Assembly (NCBI GenBank): GCA_958510875.1
Contig: OY294067.1
Location: forward strand, 198,712,524-198,776,523
Origin: Endomychus coccineus
Taxonomy: Eukaryota; Arthropoda; Insecta; Coleoptera; Endomychidae
Reading direction: 5' to 3'
DNA: 64,000 nt
Each line of letters starts with the position of its first letter. Within the stretch, counting starts at the first letter, position 1. This document shows positions 38,126-49,791 of this stretch, one piece after another. Under the pieces are notes generated by a model. That model did no database searches, was not told the origin of the DNA, and saw only the letters and a program-made list of their open reading frames with translations. Both the position numbers and the translations under genes were made by a program.

Positions 38126-38629
38126 GTGACTAGCAACCTGTATATTCAACCCCAACAAAAAACGTGTACATTCCTTTATCACTCGACCTAGCAACAGACT
38201 AAACTTAGCGGTCAGAAACGACCCCAAATTATAGACCCCCAACGGCTAGAAGCGGAACTTCGACCAGCGGGGCAACAACAAACCCCAGGCCCCCTAGCGG
38301 GTGGAAGCGACATCTCGACAAAGGAGGCGACACCATACCATAAGACCCTAGCGGCTAGAAGCGGCACCTTGTGTTCAACACCTCTTCCGATGAAGCGACA
38401 GCAAATCATAGGTACCTAATGGGTAGAAGCGACACCTCGACCAACGACCCGACATCTAGCGAACATTTAGCAAAGTTTCGAACTACATCTGCCCGGTCGG
38501 TAGTACAGTGACAATGCTCACCGACAGCTGATAAGACTGTCTGTCTGCCCAAGGTGACCGAATATCTACTTGGCTGAATCTATGGGAATAGTCTAGATTT
38601 TCGTGTAATGTCCCAATGCTTGTACCAAT

Positions 38630-40390
38630 GATTGGAATTATGTTTTATCTCTCCCCATAGCTACCAAACGATCAGCTTCTCGTTTCACCCCCCAATTCCA
38701 TGAGACACTTCTCCCATGTTTGCTTCCACTATAGTGCCAACGTAGATGGTCAACTTCCAAATAATTAATACGATTATATGCAATTACGGAAAAATATTTG
38801 TTGTTTTCATACAGTATGGATGGACCATCCGACAAAAAATTATCAGTTCCTACACATGGTACAATTTCATGGATCTCTTCTAAGTGAGAACATGTAGGAA
38901 GTGGTACATAATTTCCATTATACGGATGTTTGTAGTATAACGACCGTATGCAGACTTTCTAATGGTTTGGAACCCCGAAGTTTGCCGATTGGACTTCCTC
39001 GTTATACTTACAATTATAATTTTCCAAGTCTGCATGAATTAAAATTTCTGTTGTTGCCAAATTCTTTTGGATGTTATCTATAACTGAATTATTAAATTTC
39101 TTGAATGCGTTGATGATTCATTTGAGTTTTATTGGAGGATTAGTACGATATCAGCCTTCAAACATAAAATCTTTTATCTTACTGTCTTTACATACCTTTA
39201 CCTTCCCTTTGATGGTTATCACTTGCTTCTTCGTAAACGGCTTCCCATAATAATAGGACTCTTCATTCGGATCATATTCCAGAATTCTTATATTGTTGTT
39301 ATTCAGGCAATCTTCTAACCAAGGCTTATGCACACAATTATATGATGCTCTCTCCTTTTCAGTTGTTTTTCCCGGACAATTTTCGAAAGATGTAATCTAG
39401 AGATAACAAGTGACATATTTTTCTACGCATTAAACATAAACAAGTAGTTTTTTTTGAGTTTGACCTAAACCTTTGGCTGCATTACCTAAAATGGGCGCAT
39501 TTTGCAGAATGTTGAATTTTTGAAACAGGATGATTATTTTTGAATTTTCCGTAAATATCATTGAGAAATTATTCTGGTTTCTTTGTATGTGGAACGTGAT
39601 TGCACCTTTCTTGCCTGGGGAAACGCGGCTATTTTCATCTTTTATTAAAAACGAGGTGACATATTGTTGCACATAATATCTTCTTCTGTATCCTATCTTT
39701 TTTTGATTTGCTTTCTCTGCATATATTTCGTGGAACCATATCTTCCAATCAAAAGTGAGGTTGTCTCAATTGATATGAATATAACTCGCCACATAGAAAT
39801 TTGTTTACAACTGTTTGTCCAGCACTCAAGCCACTGATCATATCAGTCACACTTGTTTTTGAACTTGCTTTTTGTAAATGCTGAGCTCATTTTTCATATT
39901 CGGCCTCTAGTAATTTTCTCTCATGATATCCAATTTCAGATTCCAGCTCATATCTATTCCCTCTTCTGATCCTTTATTCACATGCCAATGTGCCTCTGGA
40001 TTCCTTAGAACATGGTCTTGGAGTCTTAGGAGAATCGGCATGAATATTAGATTTTTCAGGTTAGCAAAAGCTCTCGAACTAGAGATTCTGGTGGATTATA
40101 GTCATCCATCTTTTACTTCTTTCTGTCCATTTTCTCCTTGTGGACTTTTTCTCGCGATCGGTCATATAACCAACTCCCTTGATTTTTCCAGCTGCTTCTC
40201 TTGTGTATAATAGCGTTCTATTCCTTTCTTTTGGGTTCTTCATATCTAACAGAATCATGTATAACGTTTTCTCGAAATTTCCTATTACATTCGTCGACCA
40301 TTTTTCATTTTATCTAATGCTTCTACTGTATTCTTTATCTCACTTCATTTTGAGCGAAGTACTTATGAACATCACATTGATAATTTCATA
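38630..40390 (-). pseudogene. Second transposon protein of the unnamed family, broken
   Basis: Minus-strand pieces include SFLIKDENSRVSPGKKGAITF (39660-39590), which parallels FYTNDTDSRVLPGMKD at 13150. A downstream frame (39333-39151) has LEYDPNEESYYYGKPF. A long, once-interrupted frame from 39120 to 38638 has ILIHADLENYNC and WNWGVKREADRLVAMGRDKT. Upstream at 40250-39900 is a Lys/Arg-rich amino region. Stops and frameshifts are frequent. I treat it as one decayed transposon gene; the link between the carboxyl pieces and the family is inferred. Confidence 0.45.
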
Positions 40391-40399
40391 ATATTACAC

Positions 40400-41033
40400 C
40401 TCCATGTATATATTCTCACCTCCTTGAACGAATGAATTCACGTAGGTGGGAATTTTCAATAATTTCTTTTACACAGGAGAGCGTTTGAATAGATACCCAT
40501 GTGTGTCGTATATCAAACGAACTGACGCGTACCAATTGTCTACAGGACAATAAGCAAAATAAATGAATAATATCTGTGTGGGGATATATAAACGGCGTTG
40601 AGGAATCTTGGACAAATATGATTTTTAACTTTTTCATGCAATTACAACAAAACACATCAGCATTCAGAGGCAGTTTCGATATTGACACATCCGCCATACT
40701 GAATATTCATTACTACATCATAGATCGTGCAGATGGCGGAGCACACACACACGCTATTTTCATTATTTTGGTGATGAAGTAATGGAAGTAAGGACTATTG
40801 TGTTTGGAAACATATTGTAGTAATTTCTATGAGTTTTCATCAAGATCTTGGAACCAGCTTTCATGGAGGTATGAATCGCCATTGAATTACTACTATAAAA
40901 CATATTTTAAATTGATCGCTGGCTTCCAGATTCTGGCGTAACCATTTCCAACCTTAATAATATTCATTAAAGTTCAGTATTAATCTTGCGTAGTCGTTAT
41001 TCACTGTAACCTCAACTATAATAACCCGAAATG
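40400..41033. other. Non-coding region
   Basis: No gene or repeat can be supported. A 93-codon frame on the minus strand has no recognisable motif. Confidence 0.55.
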
Positions 41034-42826
41034 TGAAACTGGTGTGAAACGGCAGCCCATCTATGCTGGGCGCCAGTGCAACGGACCCAAGCGGTCGGTA
41101 TATATTGACCCAGCTAGCTCAATTTGAATTAGTTTATCGCAGGGCTCGTAGTGAAACGTGCCTTGTGATTCTAGACTGGTGAATTGTTTGAGCGCCAATT
41201 GCTTACTGAAAAACTATAAATATAAATGAATTCACAGCCTAGAACACAAGCACCACGAGATGGTTTATTAGTTGATCGAAATTAGAAAAACAATACAAGT
41301 TCAACTTAACAATTTGATTTATTCCAGATGGAATTTGGTGATTAACAAAATTAATTTACAGTTTATATAATGTATTAATTTATAAATAAAAGGAATTTTG
41401 AAGTAACAATTACAAAATTGAATCAATTTGTATATAAAGAATTTTGGGTAAATAGTTATGAAATTAACTCAATTACTTAATTGAAAGAATGGATAGTTAA
41501 ATAGTAAAGAGACCACGAATGGCTCTGAAAAAATCTAGCGAAATACAATTTTGGTGAAAAACAAAATCAGAAAATGAAATAGTGGTCACTCAACAAAAAA
41601 ATGTTACCCTCCTTGGAACTCGTAGGAACTGGAAGCTGGTCCTGTCAGGAAGGTCACTAAACCGTCTTGGAGTGAAGGGGTGAGGAACCTCAGACGTTCA
41701 AACCCTGTGATGTCAAAGAACGAACAGTACCTGACTTGAGATAAAAGGACAAGTAACACCGTCGGCCGGAATAACCAAATGATTCCACCTCCGATAATGT
41801 TATCTTCCCCAATATGTAATACACTATAACAAAATTGATATCTTGAAGAGATATAAATTTAGACAAAAATATAATTTAATCTGCAAGAATTATATAATTA
41901 CAAGAATTACTTAAAATTGAACAATAATAATACGTGACTGAATTAACGATACAAATAAATGAGACAGAAAGAAAAATAATCAAATTGTGATTGAAAAGAA
42001 ATAAACAAAACGTTGAATTTGCTAGTTAGCACAAATCTAGAAACTTGAATTGAATTGCATCAAATTGAGGTATTACGCTTCTCTGAATTCACGTGAACGC
42101 AGCAGACCTGATAATTGAAAATTCAATAAGCAATAATTGAATAATACCTTGTGAGAATTCCCAATACTATTTATAGCACGATGCAGACGAAGACAGCTCT
42201 GAATACTACTTATCAGATTACAAAATGGCGACTTTTGCGAATCACAAAAAAATAGCATGTGCCAATGAGGAATTAAACTTACAAGGACTACAGAAATATT
42301 ATCATGAGAACCTGCCTACGTTCCGATAGATTATTCTCTTACAAGAGTTACAACAATCAATGCTGTGATGGAAATGATATTCTTTGAAATATGCTATCCG
42401 CAAAATGATTGAGTGTGCCCCCCTAAGCAAATCGAGATGAAAAATCCGCCGAAATTATATCACAATCAGGCTTTGTACATCCAGACGTTTAATAACAAAT
42501 TTAAATCAAATTAAATAGCCTGATGTGATGATATTTCGGAGGCAAAATCAAGAAAATGTATTTAACGACAATGAATTACGAAATCTCGACTTACCTAGAC
42601 AACGGAACACACTACAATGAGTTCTCTTCGACTTCCGTTCTACTACCTCCCACTTCGCGATATATAGTGACATCTCACTTCAGGAATGGTAGTAGCAATA
42701 ATCTATGTTTTATTGACCGGCAGATATCTTTAAATATCATATGACAAGTTTCCTCGCCGAAAAGAATTCTACTCTGTTCTTTAAAGAGTTCTATATATAA
42801 TCACGTAACGCAACCCGTTCGTTACA
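41034..42826 (-). mobile_element. 3' LTR of a gypsy-like, coding-less retroelement
   Basis: Read on the minus strand, the LTR starts TGTAACGAACGGG at 42826 and ends ...GTTTCA at 41034. Its last 650 bp (41034-41691) are repeated almost exactly at 45399-46057, next to a primer-binding site. A TATATATAG near 42795 is a likely U3 TATA box. Confidence 0.85.
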
Positions 42827-42842
42827 TTCCCCCTCTACCACG
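42827..42842 (-). promoter_or_regulatory. Polypurine tract
   Basis: The minus strand reads GGTAGAGGGGGAA directly before the LTR start TGTAAC. This is the expected position of the plus-strand primer of an LTR element. Confidence 0.75.
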
Positions 42843-45389
42843 AGAAAAATTTTTGAAGTGAAGCTTCAAAAATTTTCTAAGAGAATACCAAAAATTCGGT
42901 CTTGACGTAGAGACTGGTTGACCAATTCCAGAATCACGATATTTAGAAGGAAGTTTTGTGGTCCATACATAAATATTGGTTGACCAGTTTCAATATTACG
43001 ATACACAAAATGTAATTTAAAAAATTAAAATGAAAATTGAAATGTTCCACACATTTCAAAAATGAATTATTCACACTCATTAGTGAACATTTCTAAAAGA
43101 AATATTAAAAGGAACCAACAAAAAAAAATATAATGTAATGCAATGGCTAGCAGCCCTTAAATTGATTCTAAATATCCTCTGCAGGAAAACAAAATTAACA
43201 AAAATATACTGCAAACTATCCCAAATGGATTAATCAACAAATTCTAGTTATCCTATAAAGATGTAATCCAAAGGAATAAAAATTGACAAAAAAAAATAAT
43301 CTATAATGTACCAGCTCAAAAAAAATCTCAGTAAGAAGGTACTAATGCATAAATCTGTAATTTCATGAAAATTACAATATTAACCCCAATCCTTACATAC
43401 GGGATACAAAAAACATTAGCCTTCTACAGATTCAAAAAGCAAAAAAATATAGAGAAGCTGGAACATAAGTGAACCTAGTTCACAACCATGAATAGATGTT
43501 TTCACAAAGTTATCCCAAGCATAAGTGTAGGTCCAATTCAAAGTCCCCTATACTCCAGACCACAATAGTGAATGTATATCATACAACACTAAACAAGAGG
43601 TAATCAAAAATTTGAAGTGAAGCCTCATAATTTTTCAAAAGAGCAAAAAAATTCAAAGAAAACTGGTTTAACCAGAAATTTTACAAATCCTATCATTTCA
43701 AATGTAGGAACCGACACAAAAGATAACAAGGAAAAATGCTCATATGTGCTAAGCTATAAAAATATATCAATAATAATCATCACAATCATTTGGTCTATCA
43801 AAAAGGTAAGATAATAATCAAGAAAAACTAAAAATTGAATCAACTATAGTAGATGTACCCCCAAGATATGCTATTACCTATAACCTATGAAAAATAACCG
43901 AGTTTTCTCACTTTTTACAACCAATGAGCCTGTAGACTCCAAATTAATGTTGTAACATTGGAAAAATTCAACTCGTTATTACAATGAGTTTGATTCATGA
44001 AGACTCTAGGGAGGGGGACTTTAAATCCAATTTATATTCCCTACTTTCACAAAAAACTCATAGTCACCCCCAATTTTAGCAACAAATGGACCCAATGATC
44101 CCAAATTAAAAATTGCCTACTCTAGGATTGACTCAAAAATTGGAGCTTATTTCTGGAAATATACGTTTTCCAGACAATAACTACCTATAAATCAGTCTAC
44201 TCTTGAGTGTTGCAACACTAAGAGGATAGACCTACCAAAAATAGCATACCAGGGTCAATTTCCAAACCTGTCATAACATGGACCAGCAGATCCCAAATTA
44301 ACTTATGCAATTATTGAAAATTCAAACCCAAATCAGAAGTAAACACTTCCAAATTCAAAATCTATAAATGGGTAACAACAACTATAGCTGTAACTATACA
44401 AAAGATAAACTATAAGGTTTTGAAGAGTGAACCCGTCAAACTTCCAAATTCAACTACATTTTAAGGGTGATCAACCCTAAAATGAGTGCTACTAAAAAAA
44501 CAAAATATAAAGAATCTAAACAACAGTTACTGAAATTGGGAAATTTTGATACCTATACGATGAAAATTCGAATGTACAATAGCACGACAAATCAAAATGT
44601 AAATTTAGAAAATATAAATAATGATACTTAACGATATCCGAACAGAAGAAAGGCCGATGCAGATCAGAGCAACAGAGGATCCCCCGCAGATCACCAATAG
44701 ATTGCAGCTTCCTTAACAGTATTCATCTACTGTGGCAATTAAGGGTCGCGTCCTTCCCAAAACTGACAGTCATAAATGCGAACATCAAAATCCGCCGCAA
44801 CATAAGCAACCTATTAGGACCATATCCCTCATCTCTGTAATTGCCATCTCTTTGCTCAGTCATCATTTCCAATATAAAGATCTCAAGGTACAATTTCCAA
44901 ATTCTGATTTTCGTTATTTGCTATAAAGGAAGAAGAATGTATCAAAATTGAGTTCCATAACTGTTTAAATAGAAATTAGGGAAGTATCCCTCACTGAAAA
45001 ACTAAAAAAGACCCAAATGATTTGATTAATCAATTCACAATAGTGAAAAAAAATTGCACATATGAAAACATGACTCTACATTGTTTAAAACAATGAACTA
45101 TAGAAACAAATAAAACAGCAATACCTATAACATAGGATTAAATGCTGAAACCTAACAGCTGAAAACAGCTGATCGCATAATTCAGGAAAATCTCAACAAC
45201 ACTAGATAAAAAGTAATAATAAGTGACTAATACACCTATCAACAGGTAAATAATATGAAAATTTCAAATGCCAATTCAAGTAAATATATCAAAGTCACAC
45301 TAAAAAAAGGATAAAATGACCAATTTTTCACCTCTAATATGTATTTCTCCAATAACCATCAACTATGTTCGAGACCACGTTAGAGAAAA
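42843..45389 (-). mobile_element. Internal region of the retroelement without genes (LARD-like)
   Basis: About 2.5 kb between primer-binding site and polypurine tract contains no gag, pol or other frame that I recognise. The longest frames are under 70 codons. The sequence is A-rich on the plus strand. This is the structure of a large retrotransposon derivative, moved by a relative's enzymes. Confidence 0.75.
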
Positions 45390-45397
45390 GGGCGCCA
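45390..45397 (-). promoter_or_regulatory. Primer-binding site (tRNA-Lys type)
   Basis: The minus strand reads TGGCGCCC one base after the LTR end. TGGCGCCC is complementary to the 3' end of tRNA-Lys and is used by gypsy and many retroviruses. Confidence 0.8.
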
Positions 45398-45398
45398 G

Positions 45399-46057
45399 TG
45401 AAACGTGTGTGAAACGGCAGCCCATCTATGCTGGGCGCCAGTGCAACGGACCCGCTTGGGTCGGTATATATTGACCCAACTAACTCAATTTGAATTAGTT
45501 TATCTCAGGGCTCGTAGTGAAACGTGCCTTGTGATTCTAGACTGGTGAATTGTTTGAGCGCCAATTGCTTACTGAAAAACTATAAATATAAATGAATTCA
45601 CAGCCTAGAACACAAGCACCACGAGATGGTTTATTAGTTGATGGAAATTAGAAAAACAATACAAGTTCAACTTAACAATTTGATTTATTCCAGATGGAAT
45701 TTGGTGATTAACAAAATTAATTTACAGTTTATATAATGTATTAATTTATGAATAAAAGGAATTTTGAAGTAACAATTACAAAATTAAATCAATTTGTATA
45801 TAAAGAATTTTGGGTAAATAGTTATGAAATTAACTCAATTACTTAATTGAAAAAATGGATAGTTAAATAGTAAAGAGACCACGAATGGCTCTGAAAAAAT
45901 CTAGCGAAATACAATTTTGGTGGAACACAAAATCAGAAAATGAAATAGTGGTCACTCAACAAGAAAATGTTACCCTCCTTGGAACTCGTAGGAACTGGAA
46001 GCTGGTCCTGTCAGGAAGGTCACTAAACCGTCTTGGAGTGAAGGGGTGGGGAACCTC
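45399..46057 (-). mobile_element. 5' LTR, truncated by copy C
   Basis: Near-identical to 41034-41691. It stops at GAACCTC (46051-46057), where Maverick copy C begins. The LTR resumes at 63927 with the base equivalent to 42280, so 588 bp of LTR (41692-42279) are absent. Confidence 0.88.
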
Positions 46058-46189
46058 GCAAGCGACTCGGAAGCGACTCGCATGCGACTCGAAGTCGTTC
46101 ATGGTGTGTGTGTGTGTGTGTGATATGTATGAGAAATGAAATATCAAATATTAATAATATTTTTTATTTATTTTCAAGAAAAGTACATT

Positions 46190-46696
46190 TCATTTAGAAA
46201 GTATGATCGTGAGGAACCAATGTTGTAGGTTATCGACATGGTTGACTGCACACATATATTTCCCACCATCATTGCGATGATTTAGGCAGCTCAGTCTGTT
46301 TGTAGGCTCGAATTTCCCCGTTTGGCATAGGGTGTTGTCGAAACTGCATACATCTACGATTCGGGGAAAGATATCTAGCTCCTTGCACTTATTCGCGAGA
46401 AATTCTGCTTTTTGATGACCTCGAACATATATAATGTCTGCTGCACACAGTAGAGTCAATCTTAGGATAGTATCAATTTCTTCATATTCCACATCGCCCG
46501 ATGTATATTCCAAACCATGACAAAAATGTTCCAAATACCAAGCGGATTTTCGGTCCTTCTCACTTAACATCGTTAGCGGTGTGGACGGCTTAAACAACGA
46601 ATAATGTCGTTTGAACCCATTTTGTATAGACATTTCTTTGGGGTGAAACACATCATCGATGATGAATCCCTGAATGTCAACCAATGCTATCCTCAT
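46190..46696 (-). CDS. VDIQ-family protein, left paralogue
   Basis: A 168-residue protein beginning MRIALVDIQGFIIDD. It shares with the 62653-63201 protein the start VDIQ(G/S)F, a central FKP(S/P)TPL..LSE, a G.(E/P)Y.SG segment and IIYV(R/S)G..KA(E/K)F. The pattern of an early Asp on a hydrophobic strand and a conserved IIYVxGxxKA strand is compatible with an RNase H-like nuclease fold, but I cannot confirm catalytic residues. Such proteins are common beside Maverick capsid genes in insects. It is the leftmost gene and lies downstream of the capsid gene on the same strand, 47 bp from it. Confidence 0.75.
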   Translation of the reverse strand: MRIALVDIQGFIIDDVFHPKEMSIQNGFKRHYSLFKPSTPLTMLSEKDRKSAWYLEHFCHGLEYTSGDVEYEEIDTILRLTLLCAADIIYVRGHQKAEFLANKCKELDIFPRIVDVCSFDNTLCQTGKFEPTNRLSCLNHRNDGGKYMCAVNHVDNLQHWFLTIILSK

Positions 46697-46743
46697 GATG
46701 GCTCGTACTAAACTGATCGCTCATAGTCGTTAGGCAGCAAGTT

Positions 46744-48004
46744 TTAGATCAGACTCTTCACTATTTCCGAGAGTGGGGAGTACTCCATCAAACGAACGTG
46801 AATGATGATACAATATGCTTTCGTATTGGCTGGAAATCCCTTATCTGCCTCGATTTCCAATCGCACATCAACAGTTGCAGATTTCACTGCTTCCTCCTGT
46901 TTCGAACAATCGATTATGTAGAGGGCACGCTTTTTGAAACTGGTGTAATCTAACATTGGTTGTTTCACAGCAGTCGACGAGGAATTTGTATAGCTAGAGT
47001 AGAACTCTGTGTAGTTATGGTGAGCGAGCGCGAAATCATCCTTGGCAAAGTCCAAGTTCATTCGCTCGTTAGGGTAATATTCGCCGTTTAGAGATAAGCG
47101 AATACTTGTTATATCCAGATGATCAAATATTGTGGGGTTAGCCTTCACATTGTTTCGTTTGTCCGTTTGAAAGAATACTATGACATAGCGAGGTTTTTCA
47201 ACTGCCGCACTAGTCTTGACCGCCCAAATTTCTCGTCGGGCCTCGCTTGTTATGGCAGGAAGCTCATGACATTCCCTCTTCCGGAATGGAATTAGGATGG
47301 GCGAATCACTCTTGATTGCTCGCAAGAGCTTTTCTCTAATTATATCGTTAGGATAGATATACTTCACTTTCAATTCCATGCTATCAATCAGGAATTCAAC
47401 GGTGGTCATGGCGATTTCAATGTTAACAAAATCGTTATCGTTTCGAGCACGCACCAGTCTGTCTACCAAATGTAATCATCGGGTAATCGTTGAAAATGTT
47501 GAATATATGCTTCAGTGGAATCAATAGACTGAATGATTTAGTTTCGTGCAAAACTACGCTCTCAAGGGGGTACAACCAACTAGCGGTAGCCATATGCGTA
47601 GAAGCTGTAGGGGTGTAGCAGGTAGATGCTCGAACAGCGCTGACTATACCAGGATCTCGAACTGTTTCGATGTCCCTACCACTCTCAACGTACGAGCCAG
47701 AGTCGGAAAGGAAGGCTCCACAATTCGGTAACAATATAACATTAACTCCACCCTTCACTTCGATTTTTCCCTTGATCACCAATAGAGTATCCTTCATGGA
47801 AAAAAACGCGTCCACATGATTTATTCCAAACTCCACGATGTCGCTGTTATTGAAGGCTTTAACGAACGGTGTAATCGATCTATACTCGGCTTTCCGAATC
47901 GACTCATCGAATTTCGGCTGCTGGTATAAATCGAAAATTGATGAGATAACATTGTTATCTCCGCCATCAACATCTACACCACCAAACTTTCGCTTATTAG
48001 GCAT
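46744..48004 (-). pseudogene. Major capsid protein (double jelly-roll), one frameshift
   Basis: The amino part (48004-47435, start MPNKRKFGG) and the carboxyl part (47469-46744) overlap in different frames. A single frameshift lies in about 47435-47469. Together they span about 420 codons, the usual size for the insect family often labelled F54H12.2-like, which contains the Maverick hexon-type capsid protein. Motifs shared with copy B are GAFLSDSGSYV, VRDPGIVSAVRAS, KPRYVIVFFQTD, ALYIIDCSKQEEAVKSATVDV and LMEYSPLSEIVKSLI. The protein forms the icosahedral shell. The rest of the frame is clean, so the lesion may be recent, or a sequencing error. Confidence 0.85.
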
Positions 48005-48165
48005 TTTTTTTATTCAAGGCGAAACCCTTAAGATTGTAGAACTAATCGGTTGGCTTTGGTGAGGGTTAGCTCTCGCCCTTTCGGTGTTTTGTTGAAGACT
48101 GATGGATATGAAGCGTGTGAGGTTCTTTTATTACCCACAACAACAACTGATCCCATATTCTGTTT

Positions 48166-48864
48166 TCAGACTTCTTGTAAATGTAGATGTGAAACACTTT
48201 CTCCACCTCGAAAATTTATCGGGTTCGAATGTTGATCTAGGGCGAGTACGGTGATGTTGGTAATTTCACCGATATCTGACACTGGTAAATACAGAGGATT
48301 CTTTGGACGTTCCACAATTCTATAGCCAGGATCGTCTGTGATGGGGAAGTCGTAGATCGTATGCGCAGGTCTATCTCGGTAGAAGGCTCCCACGGTAATG
48401 TTTGATTCGAATCGGATGTTGCTTACTTTTATAATGTTGACTGGTAAATCGGACATGTGCACCACGCCCTTTTTCAAGACTTTACGCGAAAACCCCAATA
48501 TTTTGCCTAGGCTATCTTCCTTAACAAACGAAATGTCGTGGTTCTTATGGAATATCTCACACTTTAATGTATTGTTATTGGGCTTCAGCGAGAAGACATC
48601 TTCTTTCACGTTCAATCTTTTCCGAATTAATTCTTCAATGTCTGATAGTTCGTATTCACCCGAAGGTATTTCGATTGTTTTCAAAGTCTTTCCATCGTCC
48701 CCCAAATAGTAAAATTTCTCGTTCTCGATATTCGGTATAGAGTTATAAGAAGTGGATCCCAACAAAGCCAAATAGTATCGCTTATCAGGCTTCAACTCGA
48801 ACGAATTCTGCGGTGTGAACGAGAATATATGGTTGGTGCTTGTTAGCGTGAATAACTGCGACAT
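48166..48864 (-). CDS. Penton-like minor capsid protein
   Basis: A 232-residue open frame starting MSQLFTLTSTNHIFSF. Features shared with copy B are YYLALLGSTSYNSIPNI, YELSDIEELI and NNTLKCEIFHK, followed by LGFSR and INFRGGESVSHLHLQEV at the end. In Maverick-type elements the gene next to the hexon codes for a single jelly-roll penton protein that closes the five-fold vertices, and the length fits. The frame is intact. It is transcribed with the other capsid genes, 161 bp from the capsid start. Confidence 0.82.
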   Translation of the reverse strand: MSQLFTLTSTNHIFSFTPQNSFELKPDKRYYLALLGSTSYNSIPNIENEKFYYLGDDGKTLKTIEIPSGEYELSDIEELIRKRLNVKEDVFSLKPNNNTLKCEIFHKNHDISFVKEDSLGKILGFSRKVLKKGVVHMSDLPVNIIKVSNIRFESNITVGAFYRDRPAHTIYDFPITDDPGYRIVERPKNPLYLPVSDIGEITNITVLALDQHSNPINFRGGESVSHLHLQEV

Positions 48865-48893
48865 GATACTGATAAGAATTTATTGTAACATTT

Positions 48894-49364
48894 CTATTTA
48901 TATTTGCACATTAATATATGGAATAAGTATGATCGCATAAAGTATGGATCGTCTCTGCACACTTCTTCAATCAACACCTGCTTCTCATGATGCGTTATTC
49001 CCTCGGTCTCCATGACCTTCGATATCTGTTCAGATAAACATTGCGAACATAGTTTGCGAGGAGGCGGCAGACAATCGCAATCTTCGTCGATATGTTCCGT
49101 ACACCTCATATGACGGTAAAGGGTGTTCAACATATATTTCGGAACTTCATTCTGATTGAGAGACACCAAATCCAAATGTTTTAGAATGTATTCCATCGGG
49201 AGAAATAATAAGTCTCTTTTGCTTAGTTCGCTTGAAGGTTTTTCCATTGCTTTTATTAGATTATCATATACGTATCGGATGATTGCATGCATTCCAGGTC
49301 TTTGAATATCAACAGAAAGTTGTTGCATAATCTTTCCGATAAATTTATCGTAGGATTCAGACAT
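48894..49364 (-). CDS. Cys-rich protein of unknown function
   Basis: A 156-residue open frame starting MSESYDKFIGKIMQQL. The first 95 residues look helical. A cluster CTEHIDEDCDCLPPPRKLCSQC (about 103-124) could bind zinc. It sits between protease and penton genes with 29-bp and 19-bp spacers, which suggests a virion or assembly role. I do not recognise the family. No clear homologue is seen in copy B, where an unrelated-looking frame (30965-31351) occupies this place. Confidence 0.7.
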   Translation of the reverse strand: MSESYDKFIGKIMQQLSVDIQRPGMHAIIRYVYDNLIKAMEKPSSELSKRDLLFLPMEYILKHLDLVSLNQNEVPKYMLNTLYRHMRCTEHIDEDCDCLPPPRKLCSQCLSEQISKVMETEGITHHEKQVLIEEVCRDDPYFMRSYLFHILMCKYK

Positions 49365-49383
49365 GACTGCTCACTCTAGATGT

Positions 49384-49791
49384 TTACGTAGAACTGAGGA
49401 ATTTCAAACATAAATGTCCACAAATCACCTGATCATACTTTTGATAAGCGTCGTTATTATAGAAAATTCTAACCACACCACCACCCAAATATCGAACTAG
49501 TTCCTTTGGTGGTTTTAAATTTCCAAAAGAGTCGAAGTATTCCACTTGGTTATTTATTTTTCTAAAGGCCACCCAATGAGTACCGCTGTTTTTGATCGAA
49601 TCCAAATTCAAAATGGCACATTCTTGCCTCCAGGGACGTTTCCTAGGTAAATTGTCTCGCATAAAGACACCACGAAAATGAGGTATTTTCATTTTTTTCG
49701 CGAAACGCACCAAATCCACATCGTACAACGGTCTATTGGGCAGCTCTATTGGAAGTTTTTTTGTTGTTTCTTCAAAAACAACCCAAATCAA
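49384..49791 (-). pseudogene. Adenain-type cysteine protease (frameshifted from upstream frame)
   Basis: An open frame of about 135 codons with the adenovirus-protease-like catalytic set. GTHWVAF gives His72, YFDSFG gives Asp87, Gln117 is placed as the oxyanion residue, and CGHLCL gives Cys124. The amino part has KKMKIPHFRGVFMRDNLP. The frame has no ATG: it opens at a TTG (49791). The TGA of the upstream PLA2/core frame overlaps it (49788-49790). In copy B the same two segments share one frame, so the original product was probably a core-protease fusion and this copy carries a frameshift at the join. The enzyme would mature virion precursors. Confidence 0.8.

Larger units (their letters stand above)
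26310..38570 (-). mobile_element. Maverick/Polinton-like element, copy B (decayed, no polymerase)
   Basis: A unit of about 12.3 kb is bounded by inverted repeats of about 2 kb (26310-28435 and 36655-38570). Read on the minus strand it holds remnants of ATPase, conserved protein, fibre, integrase, PLA2/core/protease, penton and major capsid genes in one direction. No DNA polymerase remains. A Tc1/mariner element is nested at 35067-36467. The outermost matching sequence is near CTTGGGCAGACAG; exact ends and a target duplication could not be fixed. Confidence 0.8.
36655..38570 (-). repeat. Right terminal inverted repeat of copy B
   Basis: Reverse-complement counterpart of 26310-28435. It contains the satellite (36700-36950), the subterminal gene remnant (37050-37260), the CCGGAAGTG blocks (37640-37900), a 35-bp tandem repeat (37982-38125) and the GAAGCGACACC repeats (38230-38470). 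The satellite is shorter here than on the left. Confidence 0.85.

Noticed and set aside
40416..40697. A 93-codon minus-strand frame with several cysteines
   Set aside because: No motif, no neighbour relation and typical AT-rich composition. Probably a chance frame.
45885..46139. An 84-codon frame crossing the LTR/Maverick junction
   Set aside because: It spans two unrelated elements and ends in a GT repeat, so it is not a gene.
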